A stretch of 64,000 nt of DNA, taken from assembly GCF_007997295.1 (NCBI RefSeq), contig NZ_VORY01000009.1, positions 1-64,000 on the forward strand, in the 5' to 3' direction. The notes beneath the pieces were generated by a model. The model made no database searches. It had not been told where the DNA came from and worked only from the letters and a program-made list of their open reading frames with translations. Both the position numbers and the translations under genes were made by a program. This stretch comes from Gillisia hiemivivida. Its GTDB lineage: Bacteria; Bacteroidota; Bacteroidia; Flavobacteriales; Flavobacteriaceae. Positions 18,695-27,116 of the stretch are shown here, one piece after another (position 1 is the stretch's first letter; every line of letters begins with the position of its first letter).

Positions 18695-19561
18695 GTGCAG
18701 CTTAACTTAAAACCCATACCACGCGTTAATGCGATAGATAAAGAAACTTTTTTAAAGGAGTATTTTGACCCGCAGCAACCTGTGGTCATGGAAAATTTAA
18801 GCGCAGATTGGACAGCAAAAGCAAAATGGGATTTTGAATATTTTAGAAAAAAAGCTGGAGAGATCGTGGTGCCACTTTATGACGGTACTCCTGCCAAAGG
18901 AAAGGAAAAGAGTCATAAACCCGCTATGAGGGTTAAAATGTCTGAATATATAGATATTTTAAAATCGGGACCTACAGATCTTCGAATGTTCTTCTTTAAT
19001 TTACTTCAGAATTGTCCAGATTTATTAAAAGATTTTAAGTATCCGGAAATTGGCGTGAAGTTCTTCAAAAAACTTCCCGTATTATTTGTTGGAGGTGAGG
19101 GTGCAAAGGTGTTGATGCATTACGATATGGATCTTGCGAATAATTTTCATTTCAATTTCGCTGGTACCAAGAAGTTTATTCTTTATCCGCCTTCAGAAAC
19201 AAAATATCTTTATAAGGTTCCTTATTCTATTGTAAGCATGGAGTCGATAGATATGGATAGTCCAGATTTTGAAAAGTATCCTGCCTTGGCAAAGGCTAAA
19301 GGATTTGAAGTGGTTTTAGAGCATGGAGATACTTTATTTATTCCAAGTAAGTGGTGGCACTTTGTAAAATATGAAACCCCTTGCTTATCTTTAACCCTTC
19401 GTTCGTTACCAACAAAACCAACGAAAATTTTAGAGGTTTTAAATAATGTAATTTTTATTAGAAATTACGACAACCTTATGCGGAAATTTAAAGGCCAGAA
19501 ATGGATAGATTATAAAAACAGACTTGCCGTAAATAGTACGCATAGAAATGCAGGAATTTGA
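18695..19561 (+). CDS. Cupin-like/JmjC-type Fe(II) dioxygenase-like protein, copy 1
   Basis: This 288-residue protein has a cupin_8/JmjC fold. Candidate iron ligands are His142 and Asp144 (MHYDMD) and His222 (SKWWHFV). GTKKFILYPPSETKYLY (about 157-173) is typical of the family, whose members are 2-oxoglutarate-dependent hydroxylases acting on proteins or tRNA in characterised cases. The start used is GTG at 18695. It overlaps a paralogue (19548-20450) by 14 bp. The substrate is unknown. Confidence 0.82.
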   Translation: MQLNLKPIPRVNAIDKETFLKEYFDPQQPVVMENLSADWTAKAKWDFEYFRKKAGEIVVPLYDGTPAKGKEKSHKPAMRVKMSEYIDILKSGPTDLRMFFFNLLQNCPDLLKDFKYPEIGVKFFKKLPVLFVGGEGAKVLMHYDMDLANNFHFNFAGTKKFILYPPSETKYLYKVPYSIVSMESIDMDSPDFEKYPALAKAKGFEVVLEHGDTLFIPSKWWHFVKYETPCLSLTLRSLPTKPTKILEVLNNVIFIRNYDNLMRKFKGQKWIDYKNRLAVNSTHRNAGI

Positions 19562-20450
19562 TGATGAAAGGATGAAAGAAAGATTGCAATTAGCTGAAAT
19601 CCCTAGGATAAAGAATATTTCTAAGGCCGATTTTATAAAGCATTATGTAAATCCACAGAAACCTGTGGTGATCGAACATTTAGTCGAAGATTGGCCAGCA
19701 TACAAAAAATGGAGTTTAGAATATATTGCTGAGATTGCTGGAGATAAAATAGTGCCTTTGTATGATGATAGGCCAATCAGCTCTGAGTTCAAATTTAATG
19801 AGCCACATTTAAAGATGAAGATGAGCGAGTATATCGCGTTGTTAAAATCTAAACCTACCAATTACAGGATCTTTTTGTATCATTTAATGAAAGAGGTTCC
19901 TGTGCTTCAGAATGATTTTAAATTCCCGGATATGGGACTACGATTTTTAAAACAACTACCAACCTTGTTTTTTGGAGGGGAGAACTCGAAGGTGTTCATG
20001 CATTATGATATAGATTTTGCAAATATTCTCCATTTCCATTTTCATGGAAAAAAGCAGTGTATCCTTTATCCGCCTTCACAAAGTAAATATCTCTATAAAG
20101 TACCGCATGCCTTGATTTCCAGAGAAGATATAGATTTTACAGATCCAGATTTCGAAAAGTTTCCAGCTTTAAAGGAAGCTCAGGGATATATTACTAATCT
20201 TAATCATGGAGAAGCTTTGTATATGCCTGAAGGCTATTGGCACCAGATGACATATCTAACTCCTGGGTTTTCAATGAGCCTAAGAGCAACTTCTAGAAAC
20301 ATCACCAATTTTTCAAAAGCAGTATACAACCTTGCATTTATGCGCTATTTTGATAATTATATGCGCAAATTAAGAGGTCAGAAGTGGATTGATTATAAGA
20401 ACGAGCAGGCCATTATCAAGACTCACAAAAAGAACAATATTAAAACTTAA
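19548..20450 (+). CDS. Cupin-like/JmjC-type Fe(II) dioxygenase-like protein, copy 2
   Basis: This 300-residue paralogue of the preceding gene is alignable along its whole length (VMHYD/VFMHYD, LYPPSxSKYLYKVP, MRKxxGQKWIDYKN). Putative iron ligands are His152, Asp154 and His232 (GYWHQM), so both copies look catalytically competent. The ATG at 19548 lies inside the end of copy 1, implying coupled translation and perhaps a heterodimer (inference). Its 3' end overlaps the convergent recX by 11 bp. Confidence 0.82.
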   Translation: MQEFDDERMKERLQLAEIPRIKNISKADFIKHYVNPQKPVVIEHLVEDWPAYKKWSLEYIAEIAGDKIVPLYDDRPISSEFKFNEPHLKMKMSEYIALLKSKPTNYRIFLYHLMKEVPVLQNDFKFPDMGLRFLKQLPTLFFGGENSKVFMHYDIDFANILHFHFHGKKQCILYPPSQSKYLYKVPHALISREDIDFTDPDFEKFPALKEAQGYITNLNHGEALYMPEGYWHQMTYLTPGFSMSLRATSRNITNFSKAVYNLAFMRYFDNYMRKLRGQKWIDYKNEQAIIKTHKKNNIKT

Positions 20451-20922
20451 ATTCTTCCAGAACTTCTATAATTATGGGAAATTCGTAGCCTTTTTGGTGT
20501 AAAAAAGAGATCAATTTTTGTTTCTTTTTATAGGAATTTGCCTCTTTAATAAGTGGAAGTTTCTTTTCTGCCAGATCATTTAAAGTTGAATAATATTCTG
20601 AAGGATCTATCTCTGTAAATCCCAGTTTTATAAGTGGCGTGGAGATCTCCCGCTTTTTTAATTCTTGTTTTATCTTGATTCTCCCCCATTTTTTGATGCG
20701 GAATTTCCCTCTAACAAAACTACGGGCAAAACGCTCTTCATTTAAAAAATTTTCTCGCATTAGCTGAATGGTGATCTTCTCACAAGCTTCAGGGATCATT
20801 CTCATTTCGCGTAGCTTTTCCTGCACTTCCTTTTGAGATCTATCTCTATAGGCACAAAACTGCATTAGTTTTATAGTAGCTTCTTTTACTGTATAGGATT
20901 TCTCTGAGGCATTGGCTTTCAT
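20440..20922 (-). CDS. recX: Regulatory protein RecX
   Basis: RecX modulates RecA filaments in recombination and SOS. The 160 residues contain the RecX three-helix repeats: ATIKLMQFCAYRDRSQKEVQEKL (14-36) and LMRENFLNEERFARSFVRGKFRIKKWGRIKIKQEL (about 54-88). recA is not in the window. The stop lies inside the end of the convergent cupin gene (11 bp overlap). Confidence 0.9.
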   Translation of the reverse strand: MKANASEKSYTVKEATIKLMQFCAYRDRSQKEVQEKLREMRMIPEACEKITIQLMRENFLNEERFARSFVRGKFRIKKWGRIKIKQELKKREISTPLIKLGFTEIDPSEYYSTLNDLAEKKLPLIKEANSYKKKQKLISFLHQKGYEFPIIIEVLEEFKF

Positions 20923-20932
20923 AAAAAAGACT

Positions 20933-21349
20933 TTAATTAATTCGGGATGCTTTTAGATCTAGTTTATTAAGCTTTTTTGTCCAGTCAGGACCATCTAGGT
21001 CATTTTCCTTTAAGTCCAGAAGATATTTTTCGGTCTTAGTTTTTATTGGTTGGTAGGCTTCAAGAAGTAACTGATCTACGTCCATTATAACTCCATGCTG
21101 CAAACTCCCATCTGCAAATATCCTATAAATAACTCCTTCGTGCTTATTTGAAGGTGTATTATTCACAATTTTTTGAATACTGGGAATTACTTTTTCATTT
21201 GAAGTTTTGTATTCTTCAATATAAACATTCTTTTCTGCATCTATCAAAATGTTTATGATCAAGGGCTTGTGAGCTATATTTTTATTCTGGGCATATCCTG
21301 AGAAAGATATCATTATTAGAAAAAGCAGAAAATATTTATAAGTTTTCAT
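20933..21349 (-). CDS. Secreted ExbD-periplasmic-domain-like protein
   Basis: This 138-residue protein has a signal peptide ending near SGYAQ (17-21). The mature part resembles the periplasmic domain of ExbD/TolR: INILIDAEKNVYIEEY, then GVIYRIFADGSLQHGVIMDVDQLL. Unlike ExbD it has no retained membrane anchor and no ExbB partner nearby. It precedes recX by 10 bp on the same strand. The homology is by eye and function is unknown. Confidence 0.55.
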   Translation of the reverse strand: MKTYKYFLLFLIMISFSGYAQNKNIAHKPLIINILIDAEKNVYIEEYKTSNEKVIPSIQKIVNNTPSNKHEGVIYRIFADGSLQHGVIMDVDQLLLEAYQPIKTKTEKYLLDLKENDLDGPDWTKKLNKLDLKASRIN

Positions 21350-21492
21350 TAAGCACGATTTATCAGGAAAGATATGAAAACAATAACTTGTCTAAAATGG
21401 ATAGATTTTTTTACTTAAAGTTACTCTAGAAGACTATAAATGAAGGAAAATCTTAAATAATATTATTTATTACTAAAGCTCTTTAATTGCCT

Positions 21493-21500
21493 TATATTTG
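21493..21500 (+). promoter_or_regulatory. -7 promoter element almost touching the T9SS gene start
   Basis: TATATTTG (exact TAnnTTTG) ends at 21500 and the ATG is at 21504. A start a few bases downstream would give a leaderless or near-leaderless mRNA. It also argues against the in-frame TTG at 21498, which lies inside the element. Confidence 0.55.
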
Positions 21501-21503
21501 AAA

Positions 21504-23378
21504 ATGATTAGGTTGTTTTTTCTTGCTTTCTTCTTTGTTGTTAAGTCTTCTTTTGCACAGTTAGGATTTTGTGAGGGCAGTAAGGGCGACCCCATTTTTC
21601 AGGAGGACTTTGGAAGTGGAGCCGGTTATGGTACCGCATTGGCAACGGGAATCACCAGTTATAATTTTGTAACTCAAGACCCGCAAGATGGAGAATATAC
21701 GGTGTCTGATATTGTTGGTCGTCAAATTACTTCGTGGCATTCTTATTTCCCGAACACAACACTTTCAGGAGGAAGAGCTTTAATAGTTAATGCAGGTTTT
21801 ACTTCAGGACAATTTTATAAGACTAATATTTCAGGGCTTTGTGAAAATACTACCTACGAGTTTTCGGCTTATCTTATGAATATTTATAATTCTACAAGTG
21901 GTGCTTGTCCTAATGGCGATATTCCTGTTAATGTAAAGTTCCAAATTTGGGATGAAACCGATACTCAACTTTTGAAAGAAGGAAGTACTGCAGCTATCCC
22001 TGCTTCCTCCACTCCTGAATGGGAACAATTTGCATTAACTTTCAAGAGCGAAGCCGGACAGAACAATGTTATTTTAAAGATTTTTAATAATGGAGATGGC
22101 GGCTGCGGAAATGATCTTGCCATAGACGATATAATATTTAGATCCTGCGGAGATCTTACAAGTATCGATACAGATGGAGCTACAAATACGGGAATAACGA
22201 TTTGTGAAGAAGATGCTCCTGTCACTAAAACTTTAGTGGCAACCCCAGATAATAGCGTGTATCAAACTCATGCCTACCAATGGCAGCAAAGCGCAAATGG
22301 GGAAGATTGGGTGAATATTGCTGGTGCTACGCAAAGTGAATTTACTATTGGTATGCTTTCTAGCTCTAATTATTATAGGATCAAGGTGGCAGAAGATGTT
22401 GTTAATTTGAATAACAATCTTTGTAGTTCTTTCTCTGAAGCTTTTTTTATTGAAATCTTAAAAGAACCAGATACACCAATTAGTGAAGGTGATAAATTTA
22501 TTTGCGAGGGAGAAGTTATTCCGCGAATAACAGTTGTTAATGCAGAAAATGTAAGAATAAATTGGTACAGTGCAGCAGTTGATGGGGTATTATTAAAGGA
22601 AGATTCTTTTAGTTATCAGCCAGAGGAAGCCGGTGTTTTCTATGCGGAAGCAGAAAATGCGGATTATGATTGTAATGCAAGTGCAAGAACACCAATTAGA
22701 GTGGTAATAAATGATGTGCCGGTTCTGGAAGATGAAGAGCTTCAACTTTGTCCAGATTCTGCATTAGTATTAGATACAAAGCTTTCAGGCTATACATACA
22801 TTTGGTCTACAGGAGAAAGCACCCAATCTATAAACGTTTCTCAATCTGGCACTTATTCTGTTGAGGTTGTTACAGATCAAGCTTGTTCTTCAACTAAAAT
22901 TTTTGCAGTTGTTCCTGTGGATAACGCTTCAATAGGAAGCGTTAAATCTGATGAAAATACTGTAATAATTACTCCGGCCAATACTGGAATTTTTGAATAT
23001 TCTTTAGATGGTATCAACTTTCAGAGTTCAAATGTATTTTTAAATGTTCCCAGTGGAGTATACACCGCATATATGCGTGATCTAAGCGCGTGTAAAACTG
23101 TTTTGCTACAATTCCCTCATATTGTTGTCTCCAAGATGATCTCTCCAAATGGAGATGGGTATAACGATTCCTTTAAATTGAAAGGTCTGGAGTTTTTTCC
23201 TTCTTCAGAAATAATGATTTTTGATAGATATGGGAAATTATTGAAATCTGGGAATGGAGTTAACTTTTCCTGGAATGGATCTTTTAATGGTACAAATTTG
23301 CCCGCTTCAGATTATTGGTATCATATTAAAATTGAAGGCTATGCTACTCTAAAAGGTCATTTTTCATTAATGAGATGA
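21504..23378 (+). CDS. Secreted protein with gliding-motility-associated C-terminal (T9SS) domain
   Basis: From the ATG at 21504 the product has 624 residues with a signal peptide (MIRLFFLAFFFVVKSSFAQ). About 20-215 is a beta-rich carbohydrate-binding/MAM-like region, followed by Ig-like stretches and a C-terminal type-B T9SS sorting domain (about 545-624): SPNGDGYNDSFKLKGLEFFP, IFDRYGKLL, SGNGVNFSWNG, LPASDYWYHI. Such proteins cross the outer membrane by type IX secretion and act as surface adhesins. It has its own promoter and terminator, and no PorP/SprF gene is adjacent. Confidence 0.88.
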   Translation: MIRLFFLAFFFVVKSSFAQLGFCEGSKGDPIFQEDFGSGAGYGTALATGITSYNFVTQDPQDGEYTVSDIVGRQITSWHSYFPNTTLSGGRALIVNAGFTSGQFYKTNISGLCENTTYEFSAYLMNIYNSTSGACPNGDIPVNVKFQIWDETDTQLLKEGSTAAIPASSTPEWEQFALTFKSEAGQNNVILKIFNNGDGGCGNDLAIDDIIFRSCGDLTSIDTDGATNTGITICEEDAPVTKTLVATPDNSVYQTHAYQWQQSANGEDWVNIAGATQSEFTIGMLSSSNYYRIKVAEDVVNLNNNLCSSFSEAFFIEILKEPDTPISEGDKFICEGEVIPRITVVNAENVRINWYSAAVDGVLLKEDSFSYQPEEAGVFYAEAENADYDCNASARTPIRVVINDVPVLEDEELQLCPDSALVLDTKLSGYTYIWSTGESTQSINVSQSGTYSVEVVTDQACSSTKIFAVVPVDNASIGSVKSDENTVIITPANTGIFEYSLDGINFQSSNVFLNVPSGVYTAYMRDLSACKTVLLQFPHIVVSKMISPNGDGYNDSFKLKGLEFFPSSEIMIFDRYGKLLKSGNGVNFSWNGSFNGTNLPASDYWYHIKIEGYATLKGHFSLMR

Positions 23379-23404
23379 TTGATTCAGAAAATCTTATACA
23401 TAAA

Positions 23405-23438
23405 AAAACCGCCTATCATTTATTTGATAGGCGGTTTT
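23405..23438 (+). terminator. Intrinsic terminator after the T9SS gene
   Basis: The arms CCGCCTATCA and TGATAGGCGG form a perfect 10-bp stem flanked by AAAA and TTTT, 27 bp after the stop. It works symmetrically. Confidence 0.88.
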
Positions 23439-23555
23439 CAAAATTTTATTCTAAAACTATACTTTAATAGAGATGGGTTAAATTTTGTAAATATTTCCAC
23501 AAGATTTATTCCTTATATTACTACTTATTAATTTATTATTTAAGCTATTCTTTCT

Positions 23556-26500
23556 ATGATATCAAAAATAGGCTCTTTATTGTTTTTTTGTTCTTTTTTG
23601 GGATTTTACCCTGTACAGACAAATGCCCAGGGCACCAGGTTGTTACGCCAGCCAACCATTAGCGATCAACATATTGCTTTTGTTCATGCCAATGATCTCT
23701 GGGTTGTTGACCGACGCCTGGGAGAGACCAAGCTTGGTAATGCACGTCGTCTCACTTCAAATGAAGGAGCTGAAACCAATCCGCACTTTTCTCCGGATGG
23801 AAAATGGATAGCTTTTACCGGGGAGTATGATGGAAATGTAGATGTTTATATTATTCCTGCTGAAGGTGGACAGCCAAAGAGGCTTACCTGGCATCCGGGA
23901 AACGATGAAGTTACCGGCTGGACACCAGATGGACAGTCGGTTTTGTTTTCTTCCGGAAGGGAAGGATATCCAACTGCAGCTTCTAAATTATATACTATCG
24001 CTACGAATGGGGGCATGCCAGTAGCTCTAAAAGTTCCAAGAGCGGCCAACGGAGAATTGTCCAAAGATGGTAATTTTCTTGCCTATACTCCTATCTCCTT
24101 TTGGGATCCTGAATGGCGTAACTATCGTGGCGGACAGGCGCAACCAATATGGATCCTGAATTTAAAAGATTATTCACTCAAACAGACTTTACAAACAGAT
24201 AATGAGAGACATACCGATCCTGTTTGGCTTAACGGTAAAATATTCTTTTTATCAGAAAGGGATTTTGCTAACAATATCTGGTCTTATAACCCTGCTACCG
24301 AAGATGTTGAACAGATAACTTTTCACAAGCAATTTGATGCTAAAAGCCTTGACGCAGGTGGCGGAATGATCGTTTATGAGCAGGGAGGATATCTTCATTT
24401 GCTAGACCCTTCCAACGGAAATAGTAAACAGCTTGAAATAAATATCAACGGAGATTTTAACTGGGCCAGGCCAAGATGGGAAAATGTGGAAACCACCAAA
24501 CTTTCCAATTCGTCCTTAAGTCCAACGGGGCAGCGAGCCCTATTTGAATACCGAGGAGAGATCTTTACTGTTTCAAAAGAAGAAGGGAACTGGAGAAACA
24601 TTACCAACTCATCCGGGGCGGCAGATCGATTTCCTGTCTGGTCTCCTGATGGGTCTAAAATAGCTTGGTTTTCTGATGCTTCGGGAGAATATCAGCTTAT
24701 GATTGGGAACCAGGAAGGATTAGGAGATATCCGTAGTGTAAAGATACCAGACCCAACCTTTTTCTTTAAACCGGAATGGTCGCCAAATGGAAAGTATATC
24801 GCTTTCACAGATACAGATTACAACTTGTGGTATATAAATGTAGAGAGCGAAAAGATCACCAAAGCCGACGTAGAAGGTTATGCTCATCCAAATCGTTCTC
24901 TTAACCCGGTCTGGTCTCCGGATAGCCAATGGATAGCATATGTACGCATTATGGATAATATGTTCAAGGCGGTGAAAGTGCATAATGTTGAAACCGGTAA
25001 AAACCATCAATTAACCAATTCCATGGCCGATGCAATTTCGCCGGTATGGGATGCAAGTGGGAAGTATCTTTACTTTCTTGCTACTACAAATTACGGGCTC
25101 AATACAGGCTGGTTGGATATGACAAGTTATGAAAGACCTGTAACCAGAAGTTTGTATATGATGGTACTTTCAAAAGACACTCCATCTCCCCTTATGCCCA
25201 GACTTTTTGATGAGAAGGAGCAAAAGGAAGAGGAGGAAAACAAAGCTAAGGAAGAGAAAAAGAAATCTTTAGGTAAAAAGGAACCTGAAAAGAATGTCGC
25301 CCAGGTAAAAATCGATTTTGACGGATTGGAAAACCGAATTGAAGTACTGGGTGTTCCAGATAAAAGTTATACCAATTTATTGTCAGGGCCGGAGGGCTAT
25401 GTATTCTATATGGAAGATATCCCAAACGAGTCTGAATTCTCAATGAGTCGGTACAGCCTGGAAGAACGAAAATCTATTCCATTTCTTCCTAAAGTAAATG
25501 AGGCTTCTGTTTCCCATGACCGTAAAAATATGCTCTATCGCAACGGCAGTAATTGGGGAATTGTCCCCACCGCTAATGGAGCTCCGAATGCTGAAGATAA
25601 TAAACTGGTGGTTTCCAATCTGAGATTAAAAATTGATCCTATAGAAGAATGGAAGCAGATCTTTAGAGAAGGATGGCGGTATCAAAGAGATTTTTTATAT
25701 GTAGACAATATTCACGGTGCCCCTTGGGATAAAATCCTGGAATGGTATACGCCATGGGTAGAGCACGTGCGTCATAGATCAGATCTAAATTACCTGGTAG
25801 ACATATTGGGAGGTGAAGTAGCTGTTGGGCATTCATATACTTCAGGCGGAGATTTTCCGGACATCAATGAAGTCGCTGTAGGATTGCTTGGGGCAGATTA
25901 CGCTGTGAGATCAAACAGATATTATTTCAGCAGGATTTATAATGGTGAAAGCTGGAATCCGGAAGTGAAGGCACCATTAAGTCTTTCAGGGCTGAACGTT
26001 AACGAAGGGGATTTTCTTTTAGAGGTAAATGGAGAAGAAGTTACAGCTTCCAAAAATCTTTATACTTATTTTGAAGGGACAGCAGGAAGGCAAACTTATA
26101 TATTAGTGAATGATAAACCTTCGAAAGATGGAGCAAGATTGATCACGGTTGTTCCTGTTGAAAATGAATATCAACTAAGGAGTTTTGCCTGGATCGAGGG
26201 AAACAGAAGGAAAGTTGATGAAATGTCCAATGGGAAACTGGCATACGTGTATGTCCCTAATACAGGGCAACAAGGCTATCAATATTTTAACAGATATTAC
26301 TTTGCCCAGCAGGATAAGCAGGGAGCTATAATAGATGAAAGAAACAACGGGGGAGGTTCTGCCGCAGATTATATTGTTGACGTACTCGCAAGGGAACTTC
26401 ATGGATATTTTAATAGTAGGGTGGAGGGAAATAAGCCTTTTACAACCCCTATGGCTGGAATTTGGGGCCCAAAGGTGATGATCATTAACGAAAGAGCAGG

Positions 26501-26882
26501 ATCTGGAGGAGATCTATTACCTTACTTATTTAGAGAGATGGAAATAGGACCCCTCGTAGGTACTCGTACCTGGGGCGGACTTGTTGGCACCTGGGACACC
26601 CCTGCTTTTGTAGATGGAGGAAGAATGGTAGCACCGCGCGGAGGATTCTTTGATGTTGAAGGGAACTGGGCTATAGAAGGAGAAGGGGTAGCCCCTGATA
26701 TTGAGGTACAGATGACTCCGGCAGATGTTATTGCGGGAAGAGATCCACAGCTTGAGCGTTCTGTTCAGGAAGCATTAAGACTCCTGGAAGAAACACCTGT
26801 AGATTTGAAGCAAGAGCCTGCCCCGCCGGTAAGATGGAAACGTCCGGAAGGTTGGGAGCAGGAAGCAGAAAAAGGAAATTAA
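23556..26882 (+). CDS. Secreted tricorn-like S41 protease with beta-propeller domains
   Basis: This 1108-residue protein has a signal peptide (to about QTNAQG, 26). WD40/PD40 propeller repeats (SPDGKWIAF, TPDGQSVLF, SPDGSKIAWF, SPNGKYIAF) extend to about 510, then a Lys/Glu-rich linker (about 550-580). A PDZ-like segment lies near 805-870 and a C-terminal S41 core has DERNNGGGSAADY and the nucleophile region NERAGSGGDLLPY. This is the tricorn core-protease layout, probably degrading peptides in the periplasm. Base composition and codons look more GC-rich than the neighbours. Confidence 0.9.
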   Translation: MISKIGSLLFFCSFLGFYPVQTNAQGTRLLRQPTISDQHIAFVHANDLWVVDRRLGETKLGNARRLTSNEGAETNPHFSPDGKWIAFTGEYDGNVDVYIIPAEGGQPKRLTWHPGNDEVTGWTPDGQSVLFSSGREGYPTAASKLYTIATNGGMPVALKVPRAANGELSKDGNFLAYTPISFWDPEWRNYRGGQAQPIWILNLKDYSLKQTLQTDNERHTDPVWLNGKIFFLSERDFANNIWSYNPATEDVEQITFHKQFDAKSLDAGGGMIVYEQGGYLHLLDPSNGNSKQLEININGDFNWARPRWENVETTKLSNSSLSPTGQRALFEYRGEIFTVSKEEGNWRNITNSSGAADRFPVWSPDGSKIAWFSDASGEYQLMIGNQEGLGDIRSVKIPDPTFFFKPEWSPNGKYIAFTDTDYNLWYINVESEKITKADVEGYAHPNRSLNPVWSPDSQWIAYVRIMDNMFKAVKVHNVETGKNHQLTNSMADAISPVWDASGKYLYFLATTNYGLNTGWLDMTSYERPVTRSLYMMVLSKDTPSPLMPRLFDEKEQKEEEENKAKEEKKKSLGKKEPEKNVAQVKIDFDGLENRIEVLGVPDKSYTNLLSGPEGYVFYMEDIPNESEFSMSRYSLEERKSIPFLPKVNEASVSHDRKNMLYRNGSNWGIVPTANGAPNAEDNKLVVSNLRLKIDPIEEWKQIFREGWRYQRDFLYVDNIHGAPWDKILEWYTPWVEHVRHRSDLNYLVDILGGEVAVGHSYTSGGDFPDINEVAVGLLGADYAVRSNRYYFSRIYNGESWNPEVKAPLSLSGLNVNEGDFLLEVNGEEVTASKNLYTYFEGTAGRQTYILVNDKPSKDGARLITVVPVENEYQLRSFAWIEGNRRKVDEMSNGKLAYVYVPNTGQQGYQYFNRYYFAQQDKQGAIIDERNNGGGSAADYIVDVLARELHGYFNSRVEGNKPFTTPMAGIWGPKVMIINERAGSGGDLLPYLFREMEIGPLVGTRTWGGLVGTWDTPAFVDGGRMVAPRGGFFDVEGNWAIEGEGVAPDIEVQMTPADVIAGRDPQLERSVQEALRLLEETPVDLKQEPAPPVRWKRPEGWEQEAEKGN

Positions 26883-26884
26883 GC

Positions 26885-26913
26885 TAAAGCCGGAAAGAGA
26901 TTTCCGGCTTTTT
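26885..26913 (+). terminator. Intrinsic terminator of the tricorn-like gene
   Basis: The arms AAAGCCGGAAA and TTTCCGGCTTT around a short loop are followed by a T run, directly after the stop at 26882. Confidence 0.9.
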
Positions 26914-27073
26914 AATTGGCTGAATTGAGACAAGGTGATTAAAGTAAAGCTTAGATATTAAGATTACTAAAAAGAAGGAAGGTCTTATTAGTGAACTGGA
27001 TATTGTAAAGTAACAAGGACCTTTTATAGCTTGTTATGAAGTTAATGAGCTTACTCACAAAACATACTAAAAC

Positions 27074-27112
27074 AAAAAAAACCGCTACTCAAATAAATGA
27101 ATAGCGGTTTAA
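27074..27112 (-). terminator. Intrinsic terminator of the RNase G gene
   Basis: The arms AAACCGCTA and TAGCGGTTT flank an AT-rich loop. Read on the minus strand the stem is followed by a run of eight T, a few bases after the stop at 27117. Confidence 0.88.
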
Positions 27113-27116
27113 AATT

